A stretch of 31,271 nt of DNA from an uncultured Oscillospiraceae bacterium (GTDB lineage Bacteria > Bacillota > Clostridia > Oscillospirales > Ruminococcaceae), in NCBI GenBank assembly GCA_900555435.1, contig USLH01000005.1:1-31271 (forward strand), given 5' to 3'. How positions within the stretch are numbered: position 1 is the first letter of the stretch; each line of letters begins with the position of its first letter. The notes under the pieces are model-generated. The model was not told where the DNA came from and did no database searches. It saw nothing but the letters and a program-made list of their open reading frames with translations. Position numbers and translations under genes: made by a program. Shown here in pieces: positions 1 to 8,792 of this stretch.

Positions 1-1
1 T

Positions 2-1309
2 CCCGGCGGCCCTCAGGCCGGTATCGACGAAGGCTGCTTTGTGGATCTGAACCCCTATCTGGACGAGTATATGCCCGATTACAAAGAGGCTCTGGACTGC
101 AGCGACGGCTCCTTTGCCAGCTGGGAATGGGGCCCGGAAAAAGAGCTCTATAACCTGCTCCCTCAGGACTCCTTCCGCCGCTACAACACCACCAAGGACG
201 GCTCTCTCTACGGCGTGACCCAGATCTGGACCCAGTCCTACCTTCCCGATGTCGGCCCCGTTATCCGCAAGGACTGGCTGGATGAAGCAGGCTTGGACGT
301 TCCCCAGACGCTGGACGATCTGGCAAAAGTCCTGGAAGCCTTCAAGGCCCGGGGCGGCGACGTGATTCCCATGAATTTAGGACAGGGCGGCACCAACGGC
401 AACGACGGCGCCATCATCAGCGCCTTTGACCTCTACGCAAACTTCTGGACCATGAGCGACAACGCCACGAAGGTCGAGCCTCACGCTTACACTCAGGACG
501 CCTTCAAGGACTACCTGACCCTGATGAACGACTGGTACTCCAAGGGCTATATCGACCCCGACTTCATGAACCGGGACGACGATGCGCTGTCCTCCCTCTT
601 CTTAAGTGACCGTCTGGGCATCTACTTCGGCACCTGGACTCAGCCGGAAGACTGGAAGAATCTGTACACCGGCGATCAGGCATTTGACGTCGTGGCCATG
701 CCCCTGCCCCGGAAGTCCACCGATCAGCAGCTCCATTGGTGCAACCACTACATGAGCGTTCCCACCAACAACACCGTCATCACCACCTCCTGCGAGCATC
801 CGGAGATCGCCGCCGCCTGGCTGAACGTCGGCTTCACCAAGGAAGGCATCCTCCGCGGGACTTACGGCGTGGAAGGCGAGACCTATGAACTGAAAGACGG
901 CGTGCCTTACTACACCGACTACGTCATCAACGGCGATCAGGACTATATCTTCAGCTGCGAACTGTTCAACAACTCTTCCTCCTACAACAGTCTCCGCTCC
1001 GTCTTCATGCGGTCTTCCGCCGATGCGGCCACCAAGATCTCTCCCTCTGCTGAAACCATGGAGATCTGGCAGCAGAACGCCGACTGGGATTCCGTCTGGA
1101 CCTACGTCACCTTCTCCGACGACGGCTGGGGACAGTTTGACACTGCCTACAATGATGCCTGCACCTACGGCGACCCCATGGTGCTGAAGTTCATCATCGG
1201 CGAGGAGAGCCTCGACAAGTTCGACGAGTTCAAAGAAACCTGCAAGCGTCTCGGCATGGATAAGGCCCAGGAGCTGGCTCAGGCCGCTCTGGATAACATG
1301 TCTGAATAA
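2..1309 (+). CDS. Sugar ABC transporter extracellular substrate-binding protein (5' partial)
   Basis: The reading frame is open from base 2, so the start and signal peptide lie outside the window; 435 residues are visible. The GTG at 41 is an internal valine, not a start. The protein is rich in Trp, Tyr and Asp and has the layout of family 1 (CUT1, LplA/YtcQ-like) solute-binding proteins, with a segment typical of them near positions 270-290 (VIRKDWLDEAGLDVPQTLDD). Two permeases of the matching type follow at once, so it should be the extracytoplasmic receptor of that importer. The downstream nagA and hexosaminidase-like genes suggest an amino-sugar-containing oligosaccharide as ligand; that is inference from context. 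Confidence 0.88.
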   Translation, partial: PGGPQAGIDEGCFVDLNPYLDEYMPDYKEALDCSDGSFASWEWGPEKELYNLLPQDSFRRYNTTKDGSLYGVTQIWTQSYLPDVGPVIRKDWLDEAGLDVPQTLDDLAKVLEAFKARGGDVIPMNLGQGGTNGNDGAIISAFDLYANFWTMSDNATKVEPHAYTQDAFKDYLTLMNDWYSKGYIDPDFMNRDDDALSSLFLSDRLGIYFGTWTQPEDWKNLYTGDQAFDVVAMPLPRKSTDQQLHWCNHYMSVPTNNTVITTSCEHPEIAAAWLNVGFTKEGILRGTYGVEGETYELKDGVPYYTDYVINGDQDYIFSCELFNNSSSYNSLRSVFMRSSADAATKISPSAETMEIWQQNADWDSVWTYVTFSDDGWGQFDTAYNDACTYGDPMVLKFIIGEESLDKFDEFKETCKRLGMDKAQELAQAALDNMSE

Positions 1310-1338
1310 TTCCCTGACACAAAAGGAGAGAATGCACC

Positions 1339-2244
1339 GTGTTACGCCGACTGAAGCTGGATCTCCAGCGCAACTATCAGGCTTATCTGATGGTTCTTCC
1401 GTCCATCGTCCTGATCTTCATCTTCTGCTACATTCCCATGTACGGGGTTCTGATGGCCTTCGAGAATTACCGTCCTCAGCTGGGTGTGCTGGGGAGCGAA
1501 TGGGTGGGGCTATACCACTTCAAGGATTTCTTCACCTCCCCCCATTCTCTGAACGTCCTGCGGAACACGGTGGTTATCAGCGTGTATAGCCTGCTGGTAG
1601 GCTTCCCTTTTCCTATCATCCTTGCACTGCTTTTAAACGAAGTGCGCTGCCAGGCGTACAAACGCACGGTGCAGACCATCTCCTATATGCCCTATTTCAT
1701 CTCCAACGTGGTTATCTGCGGTATGCTCAAATCCTTCTTAGCCTACGACGGCCTGTTTAACCAGATCGGCGCCGTTTTCGGCATGGCTCCCAAGAGCTTT
1801 TTGAGCAATCCCGCCCTTTTCCCGAGCGTCATTGTCTTTTCCGACCTCTGGCAGAGCATCGGATGGAACTCCATCATCTACATGGCTGCTCTGGCCGGGA
1901 TCGACCCTGACTTGTACGAAGCCGCCCACATCGACGGGTGCGGGCGGCTCCGGCAGATCTGGCACATCACCCTGCCGGGTATCGTTCCCACCATGGTCAC
2001 CCTGCTTATCTTGAGCATCGGCGGCCTTCTCAGTGCAAACTCCGACAAGATCCTGCTCCTTTACAGCCCCCTGACCTATGAGACCGGAGACGTCATCGGC
2101 ACCTTCGTTTACCGCCGGGGCATCAAAGGCGGCGACTTCAGCTACTCCACTGCCGTCAGCCTTTTCCAGACGGTCATCAACTTCCTGCTGCTGATCTTCG
2201 CCAACTGGTTCAGCAATAAAACCACCGAAACGAGCCTTTGGTAA
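1339..2244 (+). CDS. ABC sugar permease, LplB-like (CUT1 inner-membrane subunit 1)
   Basis: A 301-residue integral membrane protein with about six hydrophobic segments. Near residues 193-215 it carries the permease EAA loop (EAAHIDGCGRLRQIWHITLP), which contacts the ATPase. The sequence around residues 10-50 (a long hydrophobic stretch, then a GVLMAFENY-type motif) is typical of LplB/YteP proteins. I chose the GTG at 1339 because AAAGGAGA lies about 10 bases upstream and the residues after it match family N-termini. An ATG at 1332 opens a different frame that is not a gene. It lies 29 bp behind the binding protein and 13 bp before its partner permease. No ATPase is encoded nearby; CUT1 systems of this kind usually share an MsmK-type ATPase encoded elsewhere. 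Confidence 0.9.
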   Translation: MLRRLKLDLQRNYQAYLMVLPSIVLIFIFCYIPMYGVLMAFENYRPQLGVLGSEWVGLYHFKDFFTSPHSLNVLRNTVVISVYSLLVGFPFPIILALLLNEVRCQAYKRTVQTISYMPYFISNVVICGMLKSFLAYDGLFNQIGAVFGMAPKSFLSNPALFPSVIVFSDLWQSIGWNSIIYMAALAGIDPDLYEAAHIDGCGRLRQIWHITLPGIVPTMVTLLILSIGGLLSANSDKILLLYSPLTYETGDVIGTFVYRRGIKGGDFSYSTAVSLFQTVINFLLLIFANWFSNKTTETSLW

Positions 2245-2257
2245 GGGGGAATCTCAC

Positions 2258-3172
2258 ATGGCCAAGCATTCAAACCGCATCAAGAAAACGTCCGGTGACA
2301 TCGTCATGGACGTGGTTATCTACATTCTTTTGACTCTTCTTGCCCTGATCTGTCTCTATCCTCTGTATCAGGTGGTCGTCGATTCCTTCAGCGACCCGAA
2401 CATCGTCATGAAGAAAAACGGCCTCCTCTTCAAGATTGAGGGCTTTCAGGTGGACGCCTATAAAATGGTGTTCTCCAATAAAAACATTGCTACCGGCTTC
2501 AAAAACTCCCTGTTCTATATCGTTGTCGGTACTGGCATCCAGTTCCTGACCACCGTAACGGCCGCCTATGTGCTCTCCAAAAAAGGCGCCATGCTCAAAA
2601 AACCGATCATGATCTTTTTCGCCATCACCATGTACTTCGGCGGCGGACTGATTCCCTCCTTCCTGCTTGTCAATAAGATGGGGCTCATGGACACCTGCTG
2701 GGCGATCCTGCTTCCCGGCGCCTGCAACGTCTGGAACATCATCATCATGCGCACCCAGTTTGTGAACATCCCCGACGGCTTAAAAGAAGTCGCCACCATC
2801 GACGGAGCCAGCGACGTGACCATCCTCTTCCGGATCCTCATCCCGCTGAGCGGAGCCGTTATCGCCGTGCTGGTGCTGTTCAGCGCAGTCGGCTACTGGA
2901 ATATGTGGTACGAGCCCATGATCTACCTGACCAAGCGCTCCCAGTACCCCATCCAGTCTGTGCTCCGTGAGATCCTCATCGACAGCAACGCCCAGATGAT
3001 GGCCGGCGCGGGCAAGACCCAGATAAAACTCAGCAACACCAAAGACCCCGCCATCCAGACACTGGTCAAATACGCCAATATCGTCGTCTGCACCATCCCG
3101 ATCTTAGTAGTCTACCCCTTCGCCCAGAAGTATTTCGTCAAGGGCGTTATGGTCGGCTCTCTGAAGGGCTGA
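2258..3172 (+). CDS. ABC sugar permease, YtcP-like (CUT1 inner-membrane subunit 2)
   Basis: A 304-residue membrane protein with about six hydrophobic segments and the EAA-loop sequence EVATIDGASDVTILFRILIP near residues 178-197. Its C-terminus (QKYFVKGVMVGSLKG) is the characteristic ending of the YtcP/LplC family and recurs in the second transporter of this window. The start has AAGGGGGA about 9 bases upstream. It should pair with the preceding LplB-like subunit to form the pore, and the next gene begins only 14 bp after its stop. Confidence 0.9.
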   Translation: MAKHSNRIKKTSGDIVMDVVIYILLTLLALICLYPLYQVVVDSFSDPNIVMKKNGLLFKIEGFQVDAYKMVFSNKNIATGFKNSLFYIVVGTGIQFLTTVTAAYVLSKKGAMLKKPIMIFFAITMYFGGGLIPSFLLVNKMGLMDTCWAILLPGACNVWNIIIMRTQFVNIPDGLKEVATIDGASDVTILFRILIPLSGAVIAVLVLFSAVGYWNMWYEPMIYLTKRSQYPIQSVLREILIDSNAQMMAGAGKTQIKLSNTKDPAIQTLVKYANIVVCTIPILVVYPFAQKYFVKGVMVGSLKG

Positions 3173-3186
3173 GAAAGGAGATCCCG

Positions 3187-4335
3187 ATGAAAAATTGTCT
3201 CATCGGCGCAAAGCGCCTTCTGACCCCCAACGGCTGGGAAGAAAACAAAGTCCTGACCATCGAAGATGGTCGGATCACCCGGATTGCCGCCGGAACCACA
3301 GCGGACTTTACGGCGGAGATCCTCTCCCCTGCCCCCATCGACCCCCATCTTCACGGCGGCGATGGCTTCGACATCACCAAGTCTTCAGTAGAGGGCATGG
3401 AAGCGTGGCTGCTGCGTCTGGCCCAGTCCGGTGTCGGCGCCATCCTCGCTTCCCCCTACACCTGCCCCATCGACACCATGCGGGAAGATCTTTCCATCAT
3501 CCGGACGGTCATGAAGCGCCAGAAAGAAGAGGGCATCCCCGGCGCACGTCTTCTGGGCGCCCATCTGGAAGGTCCTTTTATCAGCCATAACCGCCCCGGC
3601 GCCATGTGCCAGGAAGACATTGCAGTCCCTTCCGAAAAGACCTGCCGCCAGCTGCTGGAGGGCTTTGAGCCCATCGTCCGGGAAATGTCTTTAGCCCCGG
3701 AGGTCCCCGGCGCATTTGAAGTCATCGACTATTTAAAGAGCATCGGCGTCCGGATTCAGGCCGGCCACTGCGACGCTACCTTCGAAGAGGGCGAAGCCGC
3801 TTTCGAACGGGGCGTCGGCTCCATCTGCCATTTCTTCAATGCCGCCCGCCCCATCCATCACCGGGATCCCAGCTTCCTCTCCGCCGGCATCGTCCACCGG
3901 GAGATCTACGCTGAGATGATCACCGATCTGGTCCATTTAAAGCCCGGCGCCATCCGGTTCCTCTGGACCTGCAAAGGCCCCGACCGGATCATCCTCATCT
4001 CCGACGCCGTCTCCACCACCAACCTTCCCGACGGCCGCTACCTTGATAATGGCGACTGGATCGAAGTGATCAACGGCGCTTCCTACAACACCACAAGCGG
4101 CACCTTAAACGGCGGCGGCACCTATCTGCCCGGCGCTGTCCGGAACCTGGTCTCTCTGGGTGTTTCCGCCGACCAGGCCCTGAACGCCGCTGCTGCAAAC
4201 GCTGCCCGATGGCTGGAACTGGATTCCGGCATCCGCTTAGGCGCTGAAGCCACTCTCACCGGATGGGACAAGGATCTCCAGCCGCTCTTTACCTATGCCG
4301 GCGGTTTCCTCCATCGGAAGGAGGAGGTTCTTTGA
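3187..4335 (+). CDS. nagA: N-acetylglucosamine-6-phosphate deacetylase
   Basis: A 382-residue amidohydrolase that removes acetate from GlcNAc-6-phosphate to give glucosamine-6-phosphate. Visible family motifs are H54-x-H56-G (PHLHGGDGFD), metal ligand E128 in AHLEGPF, H194 in AGHCDAT, H215 in CHFFNAARP (HLFNAM in most relatives) and catalytic D273 in LISDAVS. Length matches the usual 370-400 residues. AAAGGAGA lies upstream of the ATG. The gene follows the transporter genes, and its stop overlaps the start of the ROK kinase gene, so translational coupling is likely. NagB, the expected next enzyme, is not in the window and may lie upstream or elsewhere. Confidence 0.95.
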   Translation: MKNCLIGAKRLLTPNGWEENKVLTIEDGRITRIAAGTTADFTAEILSPAPIDPHLHGGDGFDITKSSVEGMEAWLLRLAQSGVGAILASPYTCPIDTMREDLSIIRTVMKRQKEEGIPGARLLGAHLEGPFISHNRPGAMCQEDIAVPSEKTCRQLLEGFEPIVREMSLAPEVPGAFEVIDYLKSIGVRIQAGHCDATFEEGEAAFERGVGSICHFFNAARPIHHRDPSFLSAGIVHREIYAEMITDLVHLKPGAIRFLWTCKGPDRIILISDAVSTTNLPDGRYLDNGDWIEVINGASYNTTSGTLNGGGTYLPGAVRNLVSLGVSADQALNAAAANAARWLELDSGIRLGAEATLTGWDKDLQPLFTYAGGFLHRKEEVL

Positions 4336-5216
4336 GAGCCATCGGCATTGACGTAGGCGGCACCGCCATTAAATTTGCCCTTGTTTCCGACGGGGAAGTT
4401 CTCCTTCGGGCCCAGTGCCCCACCCCCACCGGCGATCCGCCTGCTCTGGCGAAGGCCGCCGCCGCCCTGATTCGGGAAAACGCCCCGGATTGGGAAATGC
4501 TCCCCATCGGTTTTGCCTGTGCCGGAGACGTGGATCCGAAAACGGGTCTGGTCTCCGCCGATAATTTAGGCTGGCAGAACGTCCCCTTGGGCTCCCTCCT
4601 CCGGGAAGCCTTAGGCCGGGACGTTCTTTTGGAGCAGGACACCCACGCCGCCATGATGGCGGAATGGGCAAACGGATCCTTAAAAGGCGAGAAGAACGCC
4701 CTTTACCTGACCATCGGCACCGGTGTCGGCGGCGGAGCCATTTTGGACGGCCGCCCCTACCGGGAGATCCGCCGTCCGGGCTCTGAGTTCGGCCACATGA
4801 TCACCCACGCCGGCGGCGAACCCTGCCCCTGCGGGGAAAGAGGCTGCTATGAGCGCTACGCCTCCTCCGCCGCACTGGTTCGCCGGGCGAAAGGCTACAA
4901 AAACGCCAAAGAGATCGTGGACGCCGTCCAGAGAAACGACCCGGCGATCCTCCCCATCTGGGAAAGCTACATCGAAGAGGTCTGCGTAGGACTTGTAAGC
5001 CTCATGGCCATCTTTTATCCGGAGGTCATCTCCATCGGAGGCGGGATCAGCGCTTCCGGGGACTTCCTCCTGAGCGCCATTCTGAAAGGGCTTTCCCATC
5101 ACGAAGGCTATCGAAAATACTATTCCCACATCCGCATCCGTCTGGCGGATTTCGGAAACGATGCAGGCGTCTTGGGTGCTGCCGCAGCCGCCTGCCGGGA
5201 ATTGGAAAAGGAGTAA
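4332..5216 (+). CDS. ROK-family sugar kinase (glucokinase/N-acetylhexosamine kinase-like)
   Basis: A 294-residue ROK kinase, cytoplasmic and ATP-dependent. It shows the phosphate-binding IDVGGT at residues 6-11, a putative catalytic Asp at 103 (EQDTHAA), GTGVGGGAILDG at 129-140, EFGH at 152-155 and the ROK zinc cluster C165-x-C167-x4-C172. The start is the TTG at 4332, which overlaps the nagA stop by four bases (TTGA), with GGAGGAGG 4-12 bases upstream; a longer frame beginning at 4263 would lie inside nagA. Beside nagA and a GH123-like enzyme, a role in phosphorylating GlcNAc or another hexosamine before deacetylation is likely, but ROK specificity cannot be read from the sequence. Confidence 0.92.
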   Translation: MRAIGIDVGGTAIKFALVSDGEVLLRAQCPTPTGDPPALAKAAAALIRENAPDWEMLPIGFACAGDVDPKTGLVSADNLGWQNVPLGSLLREALGRDVLLEQDTHAAMMAEWANGSLKGEKNALYLTIGTGVGGGAILDGRPYREIRRPGSEFGHMITHAGGEPCPCGERGCYERYASSAALVRRAKGYKNAKEIVDAVQRNDPAILPIWESYIEEVCVGLVSLMAIFYPEVISIGGGISASGDFLLSAILKGLSHHEGYRKYYSHIRIRLADFGNDAGVLGAAAAACRELEKE

Positions 5217-5221
5217 CGATT

Positions 5222-5551
5222 ATGGATTCTCTCTCCGTCAAAGAAATGCAGGAGCTGCAGAAAGAGCTCCACCGGGTCTACGAAGACGACTGGGGCGAGC
5301 TTACCCCGGACTGTGCCGAAGAATGCCTCCTCTGGACCATCGGCGAGGTTGGCGAAGTCATCGACGTCATCAAGAAAAAAGGCTGCCAGACCATTATAAA
5401 CGACCCGGCCGTCCGTTCCCATTTTACCGAAGAGGTCTGCGATGTGCTGATGCACCTGACCGATTTCCTGATCTCCTTGGGGATCACCCCCGAAGAGATC
5501 AGCGACAGCTTCCGTGCCAAGCAGAAACGGAATCTGGAACGCTGGAAATGA
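5222..5551 (+). CDS. MazG-like nucleotide pyrophosphohydrolase family protein
   Basis: A 109-residue, mostly helical, single-domain protein of the all-alpha NTP pyrophosphohydrolase (MazG-like) type. The expected metal-binding acidic residues are visible: E42 and E45 in a helix (GEVGEVIDVI) and E70, E71 and D74 in the next (TEEVCDVLMHLTD). Length fits a single MazG-like domain. The ATG lies 5 bp behind the kinase stop, with AAAGGAG in the kinase tail. Relatives hydrolyse NTPs or dNTPs to monophosphates as house-cleaning enzymes; a nucleotide-sugar substrate is also possible here. Its place inside a sugar/nucleoside operon is notable, but the substrate is unknown. Confidence 0.82.
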   Translation: MDSLSVKEMQELQKELHRVYEDDWGELTPDCAEECLLWTIGEVGEVIDVIKKKGCQTIINDPAVRSHFTEEVCDVLMHLTDFLISLGITPEEISDSFRAKQKRNLERWK

Positions 5552-5578
5552 CTCTCCTGACGAAAGGATTTTTCTTTT

Positions 5579-7351
5579 ATGCCGATGCTCTATGAAAACG
5601 ATCTTTTCTGCGGCTGGCAGCCGGAGAGTTTCCGGGCCGCCGGCGGGGAAGATCCCAGGTTTGATGTGAAATCCATCGCCCTGTCCTGCTGCCGCAACGA
5701 CTGGGCAGGCGCTTCCATCGCCATCCGCTATACCGCCCCGACCATCCTTCTGATGGAAAACCGGACAGATTTCACCCCCGTCCCCAACCGCTTCCCCGGA
5801 AACCCCGCCATCACCGTCCGTCCGCAGGTGATCTGCCCGGGACTTTCCGTGAACCTTTACCGGGCGGGGATGGTCTTAGACGACAACCAGGTCTATAAAG
5901 CCGATCCTCTCTTTGACTCCGGAACTTCCCGTGCCCCTTCCTGGCGGGTTCTCCAGCTGTTTTTGGAGGTGAAAGTTCCTGCCGGAACCGCTCCCGGGAT
6001 CTACTCCGGCGAGGTGCGGATCTATCTTCACCGGATGTACGACGACGAGATCCTCGCCGAGACCCTCCCCTTCACCGTAGAGGTCGCCGATGTGACCATT
6101 CCCGCCGGCCCTGATCGGAAGTTTCACCTGACCATCTGGCACCATCCCACGAATCTTGCCCGTCACTACGACGTTCCTCTCTTCTCCGACCGGCATTTTG
6201 AGCTTTTGGAAAACTACATCCGCTCCCTTTCGGAGATGGGAAGTGTGGTTTCCTCCGTTGTCGTGGCGGATATCCCCTGGGCGGGGCAGTTCTGCTACAA
6301 CAAGCGGGATCCCCTTTCCGACCTTTTTGAATATAGCCTCGTCCGGATCCGCCGGGACGCATCCGGTATCTTCCACTACGATTTCTCCATCCTGGACCGG
6401 TATCTCCGCCTCTGCAAGAAGTACGACATGACCCGGGAGATCTACCTCTTCGGCCTGATCCGCAACTGGACAGACGAAGAAGCCGGCTACGGCAACATCA
6501 CCGAGGATTATCCCGATGCCATCCGCCTGCGTTATGTAGATGAGGCCGACGGAGCCGGAAAATTCATGCGGAAGGCCGAAAACATCCAAGCGTACATCGC
6601 CGCTCTTTACGCTTGGCTCAAGGAGAACGGGTGGGCGGAGTTCTGCGTGATCTCCGCCGATGAGCCCCCGGATATGGACGCCTATAGCCGCTCCCTCGCC
6701 ATCCTCCGGGAAGTGGCTCCCGATCTGAAGACCCAGCTGGACATTCCTCCCTCCATCATCAACCAGCGGCCGGAGCTTCACTTTGACACCTACACCCCCG
6801 GCATCGACGGCATCTTCTTCAGCGAAAAGGAAGAGCGGGGCGCCACCAAAAAGGCCGTGGCCCGCTGCACCGGAAAGGTCTCCTGGTCCACCTGCTGCTG
6901 GCCCCTGACCCCCAACAACTTTCTCCGTTCCCCTTTGCTGGAAGGACGGATCTGCGGGCTGCTGGCGGAGTGGCTCAAAATGGACGGCTTCCTCCGCTGG
7001 GCCTTCAACTGCTGGCCGGTGGATCCCTATCAGGGTCTCGACACTATGGACTGGCCCTACGGCGATGCCTTCTTCGTCTATCCCGGAAAAGACGGCCGCC
7101 CGGTTCCCTCGCTGCGCTATTTTGCCCTGAAGCGGGGAGCCGGCGACTATGAGCTGATGCAGATGGTAAAAGCCGCCCGCCCCGACGGGGAAGCCATCGT
7201 GGACGATGCCCTGAACCTCATTTTCCGGGAACCGGACGTGACCTGCTGGAACATTTGCGAAGTAAGTGATGCTCAATTCAGCTACAACCCTGCCGATTAT
7301 GAGGAGGTCCGCCGCCGTCTGGTCGCCGCTCTCACCGAAACTGCCCGATAA
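5579..7351 (+). CDS. GH123-like/DUF4091-domain glycoside hydrolase, cytoplasmic
   Basis: A 590-residue protein with an N-terminal beta-rich part (about 1-170), a central barrel-like part and a C-terminal DUF4091-type signature near residues 495-528 (FFVYPGKDG, then SLRYFALKRGAGDYE). It has an adjacent Asp-Glu pair at D361-E362 (CVISADEPPD). In GH123 N-acetyl-beta-galactosaminidases the catalytic residues are such a neighbouring Asp-Glu pair, acting with the substrate 2-acetamido group. No signal peptide is present, so it should act in the cytoplasm on imported oligosaccharides. AAAGGA lies about 11 bases before the ATG; an ATG six bases further in is an alternative start. With nagA, the kinase and the transporter it suggests uptake and internal cleavage of HexNAc-containing glycans. 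DUF4091 proteins are functionally mixed, so the activity is inferred. Confidence 0.82.
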   Translation: MPMLYENDLFCGWQPESFRAAGGEDPRFDVKSIALSCCRNDWAGASIAIRYTAPTILLMENRTDFTPVPNRFPGNPAITVRPQVICPGLSVNLYRAGMVLDDNQVYKADPLFDSGTSRAPSWRVLQLFLEVKVPAGTAPGIYSGEVRIYLHRMYDDEILAETLPFTVEVADVTIPAGPDRKFHLTIWHHPTNLARHYDVPLFSDRHFELLENYIRSLSEMGSVVSSVVVADIPWAGQFCYNKRDPLSDLFEYSLVRIRRDASGIFHYDFSILDRYLRLCKKYDMTREIYLFGLIRNWTDEEAGYGNITEDYPDAIRLRYVDEADGAGKFMRKAENIQAYIAALYAWLKENGWAEFCVISADEPPDMDAYSRSLAILREVAPDLKTQLDIPPSIINQRPELHFDTYTPGIDGIFFSEKEERGATKKAVARCTGKVSWSTCCWPLTPNNFLRSPLLEGRICGLLAEWLKMDGFLRWAFNCWPVDPYQGLDTMDWPYGDAFFVYPGKDGRPVPSLRYFALKRGAGDYELMQMVKAARPDGEAIVDDALNLIFREPDVTCWNICEVSDAQFSYNPADYEEVRRRLVAALTETAR

Positions 7352-7363
7352 GGAGGGGTTTTT

Positions 7364-8020
7364 ATGAACCGCACGGAAATTTTAAGTAAAACCGACCACA
7401 CCCTTCTGGCTCCGCAGGCCACCTGGGAAGAAGTGGAAGCCCTCTGCAAAGAGGCGCTTGCCTATCACACTGCCTCTGTCTGCATCTCCCCTTGCTATGT
7501 CCTTCCTGCGAAGAAAGCCTTCCCGGATCTGACCGTCTGCACCGTGATCGGCTTTCCCAGCGGTGCCCATACCACCGCCTGCAAGGTGATGGAGACAAAA
7601 GACGCCATCGCAAACGGCGCTGATGAGGTGGATATGGTCATCAACGTCGGGTTCGTCAAAGACGGGCGCTTCGACGCCGTTCTCGACGAGATCCGGCAGG
7701 TGAAGGCTGCCGCCGGCTCCCGCATCTTAAAAGTCATCATCGAGACCTGCCTGCTCACCGAGGATGAGAAGATCCGCCTCTGCGATATTGTAAGCCGCTC
7801 CGGAGCTGACTTCATCAAAACCTCCACCGGCTTTTCCAAAGGCGGGGCCACCCCCGAAGACATCCGCCTGATGCGGAAATACTGCGCTCCCGGACTGAAG
7901 ATCAAAGCTGCCGGCGGCATCTCCACTTTAGCCGACGCTGAGGAATTCCTGAAACTGGGCGCCGACCGTTTAGGAAGCAGCCGCATCGTCCGGCTGATCC
8001 GGGAAGAGGAGGGTGTTTGA
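7364..8020 (+). CDS. deoC: Deoxyribose-phosphate aldolase
   Basis: A 218-residue class I aldolase that splits 2-deoxyribose-5-phosphate into acetaldehyde and glyceraldehyde-3-phosphate. The Schiff-base lysine is K152 in DFIKTSTGF; supporting residues are D90 in DEVDMVINVG and K181 in IKAAGGI. Length matches bacterial DeoC. AAGGAGG lies about 8 bases before the ATG. With the uridine phosphorylase and phosphopentomutase downstream it completes a deoxynucleoside catabolic route: nucleoside to (deoxy)ribose-1-phosphate, to the 5-phosphate, to triose and acetaldehyde. The next gene starts one base after its stop. Confidence 0.96.
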   Translation: MNRTEILSKTDHTLLAPQATWEEVEALCKEALAYHTASVCISPCYVLPAKKAFPDLTVCTVIGFPSGAHTTACKVMETKDAIANGADEVDMVINVGFVKDGRFDAVLDEIRQVKAAAGSRILKVIIETCLLTEDEKIRLCDIVSRSGADFIKTSTGFSKGGATPEDIRLMRKYCAPGLKIKAAGGISTLADAEEFLKLGADRLGSSRIVRLIREEEGV

Positions 8021-8021
8021 A

Positions 8022-8792
8022 ATGGCAGAAGAACTCCTCTACCACCTGCAGATGAAAAAAGGGGACGTGGGCCGCTACGTCCTTCTTCCCGGCGACCCCG
8101 GCCGCTGCGAACAGATCGCATCCTATCTGGACGATCCCCATCTGGTGGCCTATAACCGGGAATACAAGACCTACACCGGCACCCTTCTGGGCGAAAAAGT
8201 CAGCGTCACCTCCACCGGTATCGGCGGTCCCTCCGCCGCCATCGCCGTGGAAGAGCTTGTAAAGATCGGCGCCGACACCTTCATCCGGGTCGGCACCTGC
8301 GGCGGCATGAACGCAAACGTCATCCCCGGCAGCATCGTCGTGGCCAACTCTGCCATCCGTGCCGAGGGCACCAGCCGGGAATACCTTCCCATCGAATTTC
8401 CTGCCGTCGCCGACCATCAGGTGACCTGCGCCCTGGAAGCCGCCGCAAAAAGCCTGAACCTTCCCTGCAAAGTAGGGGTCGTCCAGTGCAAGGATTCCTT
8501 CTACGGCCAGCATGAGCCAGAAGCCCAGCCCATCTCCGACGACCTTCTCCGACGTTGGAGCGCATGGATTCGGGGCGGCTGCTTTGCTTCGGAAATGGAA
8601 TCCGCCGCCCTCTTCGTTCTGGGCAGCTGCCGCAGCGTCCGTACCGGCACGGTCTTGCTGGTCTGCGCCAACAAGGATCGGGAGAAGTTAGGCTACTCCG
8701 ACCCCTCCTTCCACGACACGGCTCCTGCGATCCAGACCGCCATCGAAGCCATCCGCCGCCTGATCCTCTCCGACCGGGAGGCCAACGCATGA
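8022..8792 (+). CDS. udp: Uridine phosphorylase-like nucleoside phosphorylase
   Basis: A 256-residue nucleoside phosphorylase I family protein. It has the N-terminal phosphate site LLPGDPGR (residues 24-31), GIGGPSAAI, the RVGTCGGM turn and the ribose-binding SEMESAALF. The SFYGQHEP stretch resembles the uracil-recognition region of uridine phosphorylases rather than purine enzymes. It should convert uridine or deoxyuridine plus phosphate to uracil and pentose-1-phosphate. The start is the ATG at 8022, directly after the deoC stop, with GAGGAGGG 9 bases upstream; an in-frame GTG at 8013 would lie inside deoC and the binding site. Its stop overlaps the next start (ATGA). Confidence 0.9.
   Translation: MAEELLYHLQMKKGDVGRYVLLPGDPGRCEQIASYLDDPHLVAYNREYKTYTGTLLGEKVSVTSTGIGGPSAAIAVEELVKIGADTFIRVGTCGGMNANVIPGSIVVANSAIRAEGTSREYLPIEFPAVADHQVTCALEAAAKSLNLPCKVGVVQCKDSFYGQHEPEAQPISDDLLRRWSAWIRGGCFASEMESAALFVLGSCRSVRTGTVLLVCANKDREKLGYSDPSFHDTAPAIQTAIEAIRRLILSDREANA

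Noticed and set aside
5876..7276. 466-codon open frame on the minus strand
   Set aside because: It lies opposite the GH123-like gene, whose motifs are clear; the Gly/Val/Asp-rich composition is typical of an antisense shadow.
8555..8788. N-terminal extension of the YczE-like protein
   Set aside because: This part of the open frame lies within udp in another frame; the ATG at 8789 overlaps the udp stop and starts the membrane protein properly.
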